Shown: in pieces, positions 44,947 to 54,504 of the stretch | Numbering within the stretch: the first letter of the stretch is position 1 | Layout of the letters: every line of letters begins with the position of its first letter | Assembly: GCA_004293365.1 (NCBI GenBank) | Contig: RDYN01000006.1 | Span: 1 to 64,000, forward strand | Reading direction: 5' to 3' | Source of the DNA: Oscillatoriales cyanobacterium | GTDB lineage: Bacteria; Cyanobacteriota; Cyanobacteriia; Cyanobacteriales; Microcoleaceae | Length of the DNA: 64,000 bases | Notes under the pieces: generated by a model | Databases searched by the model: none | Told to the model about the DNA's origin: nothing | What the model saw: the letters and a program-made list of their open reading frames with translations, nothing else | Program-made: the position numbers and the translations under genes

Positions 44947-46077
44947 ATGAAAATTACTTTTGTCCTTCCTACCCTTGCCCTTACAGGTGGCATGAGGGTT
45001 TTATCTATCTACACAGAAATTCTCCAACAGCGAGGACACAAAATATGTCTCGTCTCTACACCCCACGGACGACCAACTTTAATGCAACAATTGCGCTCTG
45101 TGGTCAGAGGTAAGGGCTGGGAACCCGCTCCGGTGAAAGAATGGTGTTATTTTGATAATGTAAAGGATCTCGAAAGTCGAGTGATCGAAACCTACCGTCC
45201 AGTTACCGACAGTGACGTACCTGATGCCGATATTATCATGGCTACTTGGTGGGAAACTGCCGAGTGGGTGTCTAAACTGTCCCCGAGCAAAGGAGCGAAA
45301 GTATATTTTCTTCAACACTACGAGGCTTTTGACTACACACCAAAAGATCGAGTAGATGCAACTTGGCGGCTGCCGATGCACAAAATTGCGGTCGCTAAGT
45401 GGCTGGAAGACAAGGCTAGGGATGAATTTGAGAATTTGTCTGTATCTCTGGTGCCTCCAACTGTAGACACCAGACAGTTTTACGACCCTCTCTCGCGATC
45501 GGGGCAGCGGCGGGGCAAGCAGTCAGTTCCCACAGTCGGGATGTACTATTCTCTAGCTCCTTGGAAAGGCTTTGCTCTTGCCATTGAAGCTTTCAAGCTA
45601 GCGGCCCAAAGAATCCCCAACCTTCGTTTAGTTGCCTTTGGTTCCGGCGAAACCGCTCCTCCGGATTTGTTGAAGGATAATATTGAGTATTATAGGATAC
45701 CTAGTCAAGACGAACTCAAAGAACTTTACAGCAAGTGCGATGCTTGGCTGTTTGCCAGCAGCACCGAAGGCTTCGGCTTGCCAATTTTAGAAGCGATGGC
45801 TTGTGGCACTCCAGTCATCGGCACTCCTGCTGGCGCGGCTCCGGAACTCCTAGCTGGCGGGGGTGGAATACTTGTCAAGCCAGGAGACCCGAAGGATATG
45901 GCACTCGCGATCGAGCAGATTTGTCAGTTATCTGATGCCGAATGGCGGGCCATGTCGGAGACTGCTTTGGACACGGTGATACATTATACCTGGGAGGATG
46001 CAACCGATCTCTTCGAGGCTGCACTGTACACCGCACTCGAACGTCAGCCACAATTAACGGACAAGCTGCACCAATAG
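44947..46077 (+). CDS. GT4-family glycosyltransferase, copy 2
   Basis: This 376-residue paralog of the preceding GT4 shares MKITFVLPTLALTGGMRVLSI, SDVPDADIIMATWWETAEWVSKLSPSKGAK and the donor site STEGFGLPILEAMACGTPVIGT, with the canonical Gly after AMAC. The nucleotide-sugar site appears fully intact. It is followed at about 100 bp by an O-antigen-ligase-like gene on the same strand, suggesting co-expression in polysaccharide synthesis. Confidence 0.92.
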   Translation: MKITFVLPTLALTGGMRVLSIYTEILQQRGHKICLVSTPHGRPTLMQQLRSVVRGKGWEPAPVKEWCYFDNVKDLESRVIETYRPVTDSDVPDADIIMATWWETAEWVSKLSPSKGAKVYFLQHYEAFDYTPKDRVDATWRLPMHKIAVAKWLEDKARDEFENLSVSLVPPTVDTRQFYDPLSRSGQRRGKQSVPTVGMYYSLAPWKGFALAIEAFKLAAQRIPNLRLVAFGSGETAPPDLLKDNIEYYRIPSQDELKELYSKCDAWLFASSTEGFGLPILEAMACGTPVIGTPAGAAPELLAGGGGILVKPGDPKDMALAIEQICQLSDAEWRAMSETALDTVIHYTWEDATDLFEAALYTALERQPQLTDKLHQ

Positions 46078-46180
46078 AGATCTATTTACTAAGATCGGGC
46101 AAAGAGGCGATCGTAAGAGCGAGAATTCAGATCCGGGAAATAAAGTAGTTTTTCTAGCATTTTACTGCCACAAAAAACCT

Positions 46181-47548
46181 ATGGCTGCATTAATCCCAAT
46201 TACGATGTTCGGTTTGATCCCGATCGTTCTTTACTTGTTTGTGAGGTTTCCGACTCAGCGGGCGGTAATTATCACTTTTGTGGCAGCGTGGCTGTTTTTA
46301 CCACAAGTTTCTTATCCCATCCCCATATTTCCGGCGTATACCAAAGTTTCGGCATCTTGCTACGCCATTTTCCTGGGTGTTATTATCTACGATACTGAGC
46401 GCTTCACCAAATTTAAGCCTGGTTGGCTGGACGTGCCAATGGTAATTTTATGTTTGTCTCCAATTGTTTCACAAGTTACTAATGGCGGTAGCCCGATTTC
46501 TCCGACTTTCAACCAAATCGTTACTTGGGGTCTGCCTTATTTTTTTGGACGGTTGTATATGGGTAGTTTAGACGGGCTGCGACAATTGGCGATCGGGATT
46601 TTTGCAGGTGGTTTAGCCTACGTTCCTTTTACTTTATTTGAAGGGGTTAGGGGCCCACTTCTGCACCAAATGGTTTACGGCGTCAACGCCTTTGAGGACT
46701 GGGGTCAAGCAAGGCGCTTGGGGGGGTGGAGACCGGTAGTATTTATGCAGCACGGTTTGATGGTGGGCGTGTGGATGATGACAGCAGCCTTAATCGCAGT
46801 TTGGCTCTGGCAAACTGGGACGCTCAAAAAGTTTCAGGGCAAAAAGATTAAGACTCTAGCAATTGTATTAACAATCGCTTTTTTTCTGTGCCGTTCTACA
46901 GGCGCTTATAGTTTATTTTTTTTCGCATTGGTCATATTATTTTGTGCCAAGTGGTTTCGGACTTCTTTACCACTACTATTCGTAATTGGATATATAGCGT
47001 TTTATCTGTATGTAGCTGCATCGGGTCAATTTTCCAGCCAAGACGTGATGAGTGTAATCAATCCCATATTTGGTGAAGAACGGGCCGCCTCTCTGAAGTT
47101 TAGATTTGACATGGAAGAGATATTAGGAGATAAAGCGCGACAAAGATTTCTTTTTGGCTGGGGGGATGGTGGCGGAAACCGCGTGTACGACGGGTACGGT
47201 AAAGATATCTCGGTCACCGACAGCTTGTGGATTATTGCATTTGGCATCAACGGTGCAGTCGGTTTAGTTAGTTTATTTTCTTCATTTTTACTTCCTGTTG
47301 TCGCATTTACGTTCAAGTATCCGGCCAGAACCTGGTCTCATCCGAAAGTAGCGCCCGCTGCGGCCCTGGGAGTAGCCGTAACTATGTATATGTTTGACTG
47401 TGTTTTGAACGCTATGGCTAACCCGATTTTTGCAGTCATTGCGGGAGGAATATCGGGTCTGGTTTTAAAAGCTCCAGAAAGTCTCAAGGCCAAGAAAACC
47501 AGTTCGCCACCAAGAAGACAGTCGCTGGTTCACCAAAAATCAGGATGA
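46181..47548 (+). CDS. O-antigen ligase/polymerase-like membrane protein
   Basis: This 455-residue protein has about ten to eleven predicted membrane helices and a hydrophilic loop (about residues 285-345: GEERAASLKFRFDMEEILGD... LFGWGDGGGNRVYD). The layout matches Wzy/WaaL-type polymerases or ligases that polymerise or attach polysaccharide on the periplasmic side. The Arg-rich tail is cytoplasmic. Its stop codon overlaps a 38-bp perfect palindrome. Family assignment rests on topology and context, as sequence motifs are weak. Confidence 0.78.
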   Translation: MAALIPITMFGLIPIVLYLFVRFPTQRAVIITFVAAWLFLPQVSYPIPIFPAYTKVSASCYAIFLGVIIYDTERFTKFKPGWLDVPMVILCLSPIVSQVTNGGSPISPTFNQIVTWGLPYFFGRLYMGSLDGLRQLAIGIFAGGLAYVPFTLFEGVRGPLLHQMVYGVNAFEDWGQARRLGGWRPVVFMQHGLMVGVWMMTAALIAVWLWQTGTLKKFQGKKIKTLAIVLTIAFFLCRSTGAYSLFFFALVILFCAKWFRTSLPLLFVIGYIAFYLYVAASGQFSSQDVMSVINPIFGEERAASLKFRFDMEEILGDKARQRFLFGWGDGGGNRVYDGYGKDISVTDSLWIIAFGINGAVGLVSLFSSFLLPVVAFTFKYPARTWSHPKVAPAAALGVAVTMYMFDCVLNAMANPIFAVIAGGISGLVLKAPESLKAKKTSSPPRRQSLVHQKSG

Positions 47549-47584
47549 TTTTCAAGCTGTGAGCGCGCTCACAGCTTGAAAATC
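47547..47584. terminator. 38-bp perfect palindrome at the end of the O-antigen ligase-like gene
   Basis: The palindrome has 19-bp arms (each reading GATTTTCAAGCTGTGAGCG) and overlaps the TGA stop codon. No T-tract follows. It could end transcription, stabilise the 3' end, or bind a dimeric protein. Confidence 0.7.
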
Positions 47585-47981
47585 TATTGCATTATCTAGA
47601 TACAAAAATTCAAAAATCTACTACCTTTGTATTAAATCTAGTTAGGAAGTTGCAATTTCTTTCTCAGTTTGCTCAAAATTAATGTAAAAAATAAAATATT
47701 GACTGCATTAATTGGCAAGGTTTCAAATATTAGCACGGGATTGTGTTTTCATTAAAACTGTGTTGCGAGTTGTAAACCAACTTAGCTTTATACATTTTTT
47801 CCTAAAAGCAGCAGATTCTTTACACAATCTTTAAACATTCTGACTGGACAGGTGGGGTGTAGGGCGATATACTGAAAAAAGTATATTCACCCCACCCCCA
47901 AGTAGTGAAAACACTGTTGCTGTAGTGTGGGTTTATGGTTTGAGTTGTAGTTGAATATCAAGGCTGGATGGGAATAACAAA
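47585..47981. other. Spacer with a GGTGGGGTG fold-back
   Basis: GGTGGGGTG (47851-47859) with ATATAC (47867-47872) pairs with GTATAT (47881-47886) and CACCCCACC (47888-47896), just upstream of the WecG-like gene. No gene is seen. Confidence 0.65.
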
Positions 47982-48743
47982 ATGAAAACAGTTAATTTAT
48001 TGAATGTAGCGATAGATAACTTTACAATTACAGAGTTGTTTGAAAAACTAGACGACGAAGGCGGTGTGGTATTTACACCCAATGTAGACCACTTAATTAA
48101 GCTGCAATATGACCGCGAGTTTTATGAAGCTTACAATACATCTAGTTATAGAGTCTGCGACAGTCAAATCTTGATGTATGCCTCAAAATTTTTGGGTACT
48201 CCTCTCAAGGAAAAGATTTCTGGTTCTGACTTGTTTCCGGCATTTTATATGTATCACAAGGATAACGAGGACGTTAAAATATTTTTGCTAGGAGCGGCTG
48301 AAGGAATTGCTAGGAAAGCTCAGGAAAAAATCAATCAAAAAATTGGTAGAGAAATAGTTGTTGAAGCACTTTCTCCTTCTTTTGGGTTTGAAAAAAATGA
48401 GGAGGAGTGTGAAGCAATAATTGACACGATCAATAAATCAGGAGCTACAGTTTTGGCTATAGGAGTGGGAGCGCCGAAGCAAGAGAAGTGGCTGGTTAAA
48501 TACAGGAGTAAATTCACACACGTGAAAGTTTTCTTGGCCGTAGGTGCAACCATTGATTTTGAAGCTGGTTGCAAAGCAAGATCTCCGAAATGGATGAGCG
48601 AAGTCGGCATAGAATGGGCGTACCGACTGTTAAGCGAGCCGAGAAGGTTGTGGAGGAGATATTTGATAGAAGGTCTGCCGTTTTTCCGATTAATAGTAGA
48701 ACAAAAATTAGGGTTTTATAAAATGCCTTTCGTTGACAGTTAA
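47982..48743 (+). CDS. WecG/TagA/CpsF-family glycosyltransferase
   Basis: This 253-residue GT26-family enzyme has the signature motifs TPNVDHLIKLQYD and SSYRVCDSQILMYASKFLGTPLKEKISGSDL, then AIGVGAPKQEKWL. Enzymes of this family transfer N-acetylmannosaminuronic acid or similar sugars to lipid-linked GlcNAc. It belongs to the preceding polysaccharide cluster. The C terminus (RRLWRRYLIEGLPFFRLIVEQK) is typical of the family's membrane-associated helix. The exact sugar is unknown. Confidence 0.92.
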   Translation: MKTVNLLNVAIDNFTITELFEKLDDEGGVVFTPNVDHLIKLQYDREFYEAYNTSSYRVCDSQILMYASKFLGTPLKEKISGSDLFPAFYMYHKDNEDVKIFLLGAAEGIARKAQEKINQKIGREIVVEALSPSFGFEKNEEECEAIIDTINKSGATVLAIGVGAPKQEKWLVKYRSKFTHVKVFLAVGATIDFEAGCKARSPKWMSEVGIEWAYRLLSEPRRLWRRYLIEGLPFFRLIVEQKLGFYKMPFVDS

Positions 48744-48901
48744 ACCACGAAGCTAGAAGGGGAAGGCGGTTCCGACCAGACAGATGGAAGCTGTGGAAAG
48801 CCCGATCGCACTTTCTGGCAATAATATTCATTTTTGGTTTCAACTCCCGGTAAAATCGGAAAGAAACCTTTGTTGCAAATCCCTAACTCGGGATTTAAAT
48901 C

Positions 48902-49345
48902 ATGAATCTGCCTTCTTTCTTGTGGTTGTGGAAAATAGCGGCGTGGTCAATGGGTGCGTCGCTTTTGGCTTACCTGTTGTTGGCCGTTACTGGAACCTGG
49001 ATGTTTGCCGCCCGCAGCACGAAACAGCCTCGCCCAAAATGGCTGCGTCCCTTTCATTTGGTGACTGGTGCGGGGATGGCGACTCTGGTAATTTTACTGC
49101 TCTTAATTGGCGTAGTCGGTACGCTGGGATATTACGGCAATTTGGGTCACTCGGCTCATTTATCGGCGGGGTTAGCTGTGGTGGCTTTGGTTTTGGTTTC
49201 TGTGGGAAGCGGGCTGCAAATTGGCCCTAAAAATCCTTGGGCGCGTCCGCTACACATTGGCACTAATTTGGTTTTGTTTGCGGGATTTGCGATTGTTTTG
49301 TTAACCGGATGGACAATCGTACAAAAGTATTTGCCGAAAGTTTAA
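48902..49345 (+). CDS. DUF4079 membrane protein
   Basis: This 147-residue protein has four membrane helices, with conserved histidines at the ends of helices (FHLVTGAGM, GHSAHLSAGL, RPLHIGTNL), a pattern compatible with b-type heme or quinone binding. DUF4079 is found in cyanobacteria and plastids. Function is not established. A fold-back repeat (49351-49408) separates it from the convergent hydrolase gene. Confidence 0.85.
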   Translation: MNLPSFLWLWKIAAWSMGASLLAYLLLAVTGTWMFAARSTKQPRPKWLRPFHLVTGAGMATLVILLLLIGVVGTLGYYGNLGHSAHLSAGLAVVALVLVSVGSGLQIGPKNPWARPLHIGTNLVLFAGFAIVLLTGWTIVQKYLPKV

Positions 49346-49350
49346 CTTTG

Positions 49351-49408
49351 GTAGTGAGGACTTCAGTCCTCTTCAAATGAGAGAGGACTGAAGTCCTCAC
49401 TACGAACC
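49351..49408. repeat. Fold-back repeat GTAGTGAGGACTTCAGTCC
   Basis: The arms at 49351-49372 and 49382-49403 pair, with CGAACC continuing the right arm. The stop codon of the minus-strand hydrolase gene (TAG in GGTTCGTAG, 49400-49402) lies within it. Confidence 0.88.
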
Positions 49409-50299
49409 TGCTACTTTAGCTGTGAATTCTAAAATATGCTGCGCGGTAATCTGCGGTTTTTCTAAGTGGGGAACGTGTCCGCAGTCGGGTATCCAAATAA
49501 GTTGAGAATTTGCGATCGCACTTTTAAACTTTTCTGCATCCGCAGTCCCCAATATTCTATCTTGTTTTCCCCACAAAATCAAGGTCTGCTGCTGAATTTG
49601 CGCTAGTTTTGCCCCAAAACCTCCGTAACCGCCGCTTTTGGTAAACGCAATTAAAGCTTGATTCCAGTTGGGCATTTCTAAGTGCAAAGCAGCGCAAGTT
49701 TGAGCGTCAACAGAAGCCAAAGTTTTGTCGTAATAAGCATTGACGCTAATTTTTTGGCGAATTTTAGGGTTTCGCAAAAATGAAGTTGCCAGATATCCTA
49801 AAGGAGGAATTAAAAATTTGCCCTTATTAGATGTTACCGCAAAACCTGCACTATCTATTAAGACTAATTTTTTGACAGCTTCGGGATGAGCGAGGGTGAA
49901 ATCTATTGCTGCTGCACCTCCCATCGAGGCACCGACTAAGATTACAGGCTGGGAAATTAGCGTTTTCCAGAAATAGTATAGGTGAGTGCCAATGGCCATC
50001 GCGCTGAATGGCAAATCCGGCGCTCTTTCTGTAAAGCCAAAACCCAACAAATCAAGCGCCCAAGTCTCATTGTTTTCGGCAAGCAGCGGCAACAGGCGGC
50101 GGTATTCAAACACGGAACTGTCGAAGCCGTGAATTAACAAGATCGGCGTATTTCCGCTGCCTTGGCACACGTAGCTTGTGGCAATTGGCCCCTCTGTTAG
50201 GGGAGTTGTAATTTCCTCGTGTTGAATGCTTTGGGCTAAGGCAATTGAGGTAGATTCTGTCAGTTGTGCGATCGATTTTGGCAGAAAACTTGCTGGCAT
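49400..50299 (-). CDS. Alpha/beta-fold hydrolase
   Basis: This 299-residue hydrolase has the oxyanion motif LLIHGFDSS, nucleophile Ser125 in VGASMGG, an acid in WGKQDRILG and catalytic His in DCGHVPHLEKP. It resembles the 2-hydroxy-6-oxo-hydrolase/epoxide-hydrolase-like group common in cyanobacteria. The substrate is unknown. The last residues GS and its stop codon come from a fold-back repeat. Confidence 0.9.
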   Translation of the reverse strand: MPASFLPKSIAQLTESTSIALAQSIQHEEITTPLTEGPIATSYVCQGSGNTPILLIHGFDSSVFEYRRLLPLLAENNETWALDLLGFGFTERAPDLPFSAMAIGTHLYYFWKTLISQPVILVGASMGGAAAIDFTLAHPEAVKKLVLIDSAGFAVTSNKGKFLIPPLGYLATSFLRNPKIRQKISVNAYYDKTLASVDAQTCAALHLEMPNWNQALIAFTKSGGYGGFGAKLAQIQQQTLILWGKQDRILGTADAEKFKSAIANSQLIWIPDCGHVPHLEKPQITAQHILEFTAKVAGS

Positions 50300-50794
50300 A
50301 ATTCTTGATAAATTGTGAATTCGTAGTGGCGGTGCCCCCGCGATCGCCCTAACACTTAATTATATATTGCTCGATCGCCTCCTATTTGAGGATTTAGGGC
50401 GATCGACCGCTTAAAATGCGATCGCTATTTAGTATCGCTTTGCCCCGCTAAGGCTGAGTTTGTTAACCCGAGGTCAAAATATTTGACAATTGTTGCTAAT
50501 AATTCTTTTTAGTCTACTATACTTAAGGGCAGTAAGTCTTGCTTGGTTGGGGTTAAAGCGCAAATCGGCATCTAGCGCAAGATAGATTAAAACTAGGAAC
50601 CGGCCAAAAACTCGTCTAATGTCTGGGCGCGGGGAATAGCGGCCTCGGAAATATTAAAGGGGAAAGAGTTCGCTAAAACGGGGAATTTAGCCCTGTCTGC
50701 GACTGCGAGCCGATCGTATTGAGAATTAATCTCAAGTTTCTCGCACAAGCAAGCCAAACAACTTGTTACTAAAGTCGATCGACCACTAAAACAG
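50300..50794. promoter_or_regulatory. feo promoter region
   Basis: A 17-nt palindrome TTGAGAATTAATCTCAA (50719-50735) lies about 60 bp before the first feoA and may be a Fur-type or other operator, although it departs from the classic Fur box. A minus-strand ORF spanning 50593-50847 shows no family features and overlaps this region. Confidence 0.45.
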
Positions 50795-51166
50795 ATGAAA
50801 CAACAATACAGCCAACAGAACCAAGAGTCAAACCCCCCACAGTTCAAGGGTTTTACCTTTTACGGCGAGACACCTGAAGCCTCGAAAACCGAAGACAGCA
50901 GCACAGAAGCTCAGATTGAAGCTCAACCAGACTCAGCTAAGAGTAAATCATTCCCGCTAGCAATGGCAAGCATGGGCGAAAAACTGCGGATAGTCAAACT
51001 CAAGGGTTCAGATGGCACAGTGCGCCGCCTCATCGGTATGGGATTTGTCCCCGGCATCGAAATTCAAATCATCAGCAATTCTGACGGTTCCGTGATTGTA
51101 GCAATGGGCGACAACCGCATCGGTTTAGGGGCTGGTATGGCACAGAAAATTATGTGTACTAATTAG
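50795..51166 (+). CDS. feoA: FeoA-family protein with long N-terminal extension
   Basis: In this 123-residue protein the SH3-like FeoA domain covers about residues 55-123 (KLRIVKLKGSDGTVRRLIGMGFVPGIEIQII). The first 50 residues are low-complexity and polar, rich in Gln, Glu and Ser. FeoA proteins bind and stimulate the FeoB iron transporter. It is the first of two FeoA genes before feoB. A 24-bp and a heptamer tandem repeat separate it from the second. Confidence 0.9.
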   Translation: MKQQYSQQNQESNPPQFKGFTFYGETPEASKTEDSSTEAQIEAQPDSAKSKSFPLAMASMGEKLRIVKLKGSDGTVRRLIGMGFVPGIEIQIISNSDGSVIVAMGDNRIGLGAGMAQKIMCTN

Positions 51167-51186
51167 GGGAATTGGGAGAGCGGAGG

Positions 51187-51319
51187 CATTGGGAAGAAGG
51201 CCAAACAGGTCATTGGGAAGAAGGCCAAACAGGTCATTGGACATAAAAAAAGTTATTACCAATTACCAATTACCAATTACCAATTACCAATTACCAATTA
51301 CCAATTACCAATTACCAAT
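51187..51319. repeat. 24-bp and heptamer tandem repeats inside the feo operon
   Basis: Two and a quarter copies of CATTGGGAAGAAGGCCAAAC (24-bp unit) at 51187-51240 are followed by nine copies of ATTACCA at 51255-51319. They lie between two cotranscribed feoA genes and may affect mRNA stability or spacing. Confidence 0.9.
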
Positions 51320-51333
51320 TATCAATTGAAAAA

Positions 51334-51576
51334 ATGAACGAGAAGAAACAACTGGGAGATTTAGCTGTTGGCAGCACCGGTAGAGTAGTTGGCTATGAGA
51401 AAACAGCCCGCGCTTACAAAGGTAAATTGTTAGCAATGGGATTGACGCCGGGAACTGAATTTACTGTCACTCGCCACGCACCCCTAGGAGATCCCGTAGA
51501 AATCCTAGTCCGGGGTTTCAAACTCAGTTTACGGAAAGATGAAGCAAAAACCCTATTTGTAGAGGAGGTGAAATAA
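51334..51576 (+). CDS. feoA: FeoA, ferrous iron transport accessory protein
   Basis: This 80-residue single-domain FeoA contains AMGLTPGTEFTVTRHAPLGDPVEILVRGFKLSLRK. Its stop overlaps the feoB start by 1 nt (TAATG), so the two are translationally coupled. It presumably binds FeoB at the cytoplasmic face and tunes its GTPase or transport activity. Confidence 0.95.
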   Translation: MNEKKQLGDLAVGSTGRVVGYEKTARAYKGKLLAMGLTPGTEFTVTRHAPLGDPVEILVRGFKLSLRKDEAKTLFVEEVK

Positions 51577-53918
51577 TGGCCAAGCAAATTATTGGATTGG
51601 TGGGCAATCCCAACTGTGGCAAAACCACCTTATTTAATGCTTTGACAGGTGCTAACCAGCGAGTGGGAAATTGGCCGGGAGTAACAGTGGAACGTAAAGA
51701 GGGAAAATACACTCACGATGGTTTAGCAATTACTATTGTTGACTTGCCGGGAGTTTATTCTCTTGATGCCGAAGACGGAGATACTGGCCTTGACGAATTG
51801 GTAGCGCGAGATTATTTGCTAGGTGGCGAAGCTGATGTGATTGTTAATATTGTTGATGCTTCCAACTTAGAGCGCAATTTGTATCTCACTACCCAAATTT
51901 TGGAGATGCGGGTGCCGATGATACTAGCGCTAAACATGATGGATGTTGCCAAAGAACGGGATATCCGAATTAATGTTAGCAAATTCGCAGAACGCCTCGG
52001 CTGTATTGTAGTCCCGATGAGTGCTTCGTCAAATGACGGAGTGCCTCTGTTGCGCGATGCTGTTAATAAAGCGCTACAAAAGCCGATCGCACCATCTGCA
52101 TACGTAGCTTATCCGGCTGTCATCGAAGATGCGATCGCCCAATTAGTACCACACATCGAAAAAAACAGCCCAAACCGCTGTGTAGATGCCCGCTGGACAG
52201 CACTGAAACTCCTAGAATACCAGGATGAAGTCGCCCCGGAACTCGCCGATACAGAACTCGAAAAAATAGTCGTTCCCCACCGTCGCCGAGTCCACGAAAC
52301 CCTTGATGATGACCTCGATATTATCATCGCCGACAGCCGCTACACATACATCCGCACCCTAACCCAAGGCGTCGCCGAAAGTTCCAGGGAAGTCAAAACT
52401 AACGTTTCCGACAAAATCGACCAAGTTGTGCTCAACCGCTTCGCAGGCATTCCAATATTCTTGATAGTGATGTACTTAATGTTCACCATTTCGATTAACG
52501 TTGGAGGCGTGTTGATCGACTTTTTTGACATCTTTTTTGGGACAGTTTTTGTAGATGGTTTCGCTAAGCTTTTAGAAAGCATCAATTCCCCCGGATGGTT
52601 AATCGGACTGCTGGCCAAAGGTGCCGGTGGCGGTATTCAAACTACAGCTACTTTTATTCCCCAAATTGGGATGATGTTCTTATGTTTGTCTGCCCTCGAA
52701 GACTCCGGCTACATGGCACGGGCTGCCTTTGTCATGGACAGATTAATGCGATTTGTCGGACTTCCCGGCAAGTCCTTTGTGCCGATGATGGTGGGTTTTG
52801 GGTGCAATATTCCCGGAATTATGGCGACGCGGACATTAGAAAATAAGCGCGATCGCATGATGACAATTATGATGAATCCATTCATGTCTTGTAGTGCCAG
52901 ATTAGCAGTTTACGCCTTATTTTGCGGCGCATTCTTCCAAGTCGGCGGGCAGAATATGGTGTTAGGACTTTACCTGTTAGGAATTTTAGCCGCAGTTTTC
53001 ACTGGACTAATCTTAAAAAACACCATTTTGCAAGGAGAAGCTGCACCTTTTGTGATGGAATTGCCACCCTACCACATTCCCAAACTTAAAGGCGTGCTGC
53101 TGCGGACTTGGGACAGATTGCAAGCTTTTATCAAAAAGGCCGGAATTGCGATCGTAATTATGGTAATTATCCTCGGATTCATGAACTCCGTCGGCACCGA
53201 TGGTTCCTTTGGCAAAGAAAACACCAAAGATTCAATTCTTAGTGCAGTTTCCCGCACAGTAACACCCGTCTTTACTCCGATGGGAATTACTCAAGAAAAC
53301 TGGCCAGCAACCGTCGGTTTACTAACAGGAGTATTTGCCAAAGAAGTAATGGTCGGCACCTTAGACTCCCTCTACACAGAACTAGCAGACGAACAAAAAG
53401 CAGCAACAGGTGCAGAACCTGAAAAAGTAGAAGAGTTTAGTTTTTGGGGTGGCATGAGCAAAGCATATCTCAGCATTCCAGAGAATCTAGCAAAACTTCC
53501 CGGTCAACTTTTCGATCCCCTCGGTTTAAGTTCCGCCAATATTACAGACCAAAAAGCAGCAGAAGAGGAGCAAGGTATTTCTGACAGTACCTACGGACAA
53601 ATGTCTCAACGGTTTGGTTCCAATCAAGCCGCCTTTGCCTACTTGCTGTTTGTATTGCTGTACTTTCCTTGCGTTTCCGCAACAGCAGCACTTTACCGCG
53701 AAACTAATTTAGGTTGGACAATATTCGCCGGTGCTTGGACTACTGGTTTAGCTTACTGGGCGGCAGTGCTCTATTATCAAATTGCGACATACGCAGAGCA
53801 TCCAGAATCTTCACTTATTTGGGTAGTGAGATTGGTAATAGCTATGGCCCTGACACTTGTGGGATTAAAAATGGCTGGTGCAATACGCCCCAAGCGTCGC
53901 GAAGCAATAAGTCAATAG
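51576..53918 (+). CDS. feoB: Ferrous iron transporter FeoB
   Basis: This 780-residue transporter has an N-terminal G domain: G1 GNPNCGKTT (10-18), G3 DLPGVYSL, G4 LNMMD. A helical GDI domain (about 180-260) and a polytopic membrane domain (about 290-770) follow, with the Cys-containing Gate motifs GFGCNIPGIMATR and SCSARLAVYALF. It imports Fe(II) across the inner membrane, powered or gated by nucleotide. An insertion of about 60 residues (EPEKVEEFSFWGGMSKAY... DSTYGQMSQ) near the C terminus is typical of cyanobacterial forms. Confidence 0.96.
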   Translation: MAKQIIGLVGNPNCGKTTLFNALTGANQRVGNWPGVTVERKEGKYTHDGLAITIVDLPGVYSLDAEDGDTGLDELVARDYLLGGEADVIVNIVDASNLERNLYLTTQILEMRVPMILALNMMDVAKERDIRINVSKFAERLGCIVVPMSASSNDGVPLLRDAVNKALQKPIAPSAYVAYPAVIEDAIAQLVPHIEKNSPNRCVDARWTALKLLEYQDEVAPELADTELEKIVVPHRRRVHETLDDDLDIIIADSRYTYIRTLTQGVAESSREVKTNVSDKIDQVVLNRFAGIPIFLIVMYLMFTISINVGGVLIDFFDIFFGTVFVDGFAKLLESINSPGWLIGLLAKGAGGGIQTTATFIPQIGMMFLCLSALEDSGYMARAAFVMDRLMRFVGLPGKSFVPMMVGFGCNIPGIMATRTLENKRDRMMTIMMNPFMSCSARLAVYALFCGAFFQVGGQNMVLGLYLLGILAAVFTGLILKNTILQGEAAPFVMELPPYHIPKLKGVLLRTWDRLQAFIKKAGIAIVIMVIILGFMNSVGTDGSFGKENTKDSILSAVSRTVTPVFTPMGITQENWPATVGLLTGVFAKEVMVGTLDSLYTELADEQKAATGAEPEKVEEFSFWGGMSKAYLSIPENLAKLPGQLFDPLGLSSANITDQKAAEEEQGISDSTYGQMSQRFGSNQAAFAYLLFVLLYFPCVSATAALYRETNLGWTIFAGAWTTGLAYWAAVLYYQIATYAEHPESSLIWVVRLVIAMALTLVGLKMAGAIRPKRREAISQ

Positions 53919-54504
53919 TTAGTATTCATTAGTTGTAGGGTGCGGATACATCGAAAATTCCTAAAGAAAGATCGCAATCTCACATATCCGCACCTTACAA
54001 AATAGATTGACTCGGACAAGCGAAGTTCTAGCTGAGAGAGCCTAAGAAATCAGTAATGATATTACCAATAAATCAATCGTACATATCGTACATTTTGATT
54101 GTCTGTTGGGTGGGGCGGGTTTACACTATTATTTATTTTTGCCATAAATTGTCTGTGAACCCGCCCCTACACACCATAAAATTATTCACCAATGAATTCA
54201 GAAAAAAAACATCCCAAGATTCTGTAGGGGCGGGTTCACCAACCATCTACAGAAAAGACAAAAAATCTCATAAACCCGCCCCAATCCCAATACTTAACAC
54301 TATTTATGCGCCGGAGATCCCCCTCGCATCCCCCTCCCGGGGGACGCAAGAGAGCATTCTTGTCCCACCCCCTACTCCCCTTTTTGAAGGGGAGTAGGGG
54401 TCGAGTAGGGGGCAAGCTAAGGGGGGATCTCTTAAGTAAACCGTATTGGCCCCAATCCGACCACTATTCACATCAACATCTTACGACAAGAAAGGATAAA
54501 AACC
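53919..54504. other. Spacer with several fold-back repeats upstream of the FeoC-like gene
   Basis: A GTAGGGTGCGGAT element lies at 53935-53998. Two GGGGCGGGTT-type elements lie near 54108-54172 and 54222-54284. A hairpin CCCCTACTCCCC/GGGGAGTAGGGG is at 54369-54400, within outer AGATCCCCC/GGGGGATCT arms. No gene is seen. Confidence 0.75.

Noticed and set aside
50593-50847. Minus-strand ORF of 84 codons overlapping the feoA start
   Set aside because: It has no family features, overlaps the feoA coding start on the opposite strand and lies over the likely promoter.
11449-51319. Tandem heptamer arrays considered as CRISPR arrays
   Set aside because: The units are 7-8 bp and directly adjacent with no spacers, and no cas genes are present.
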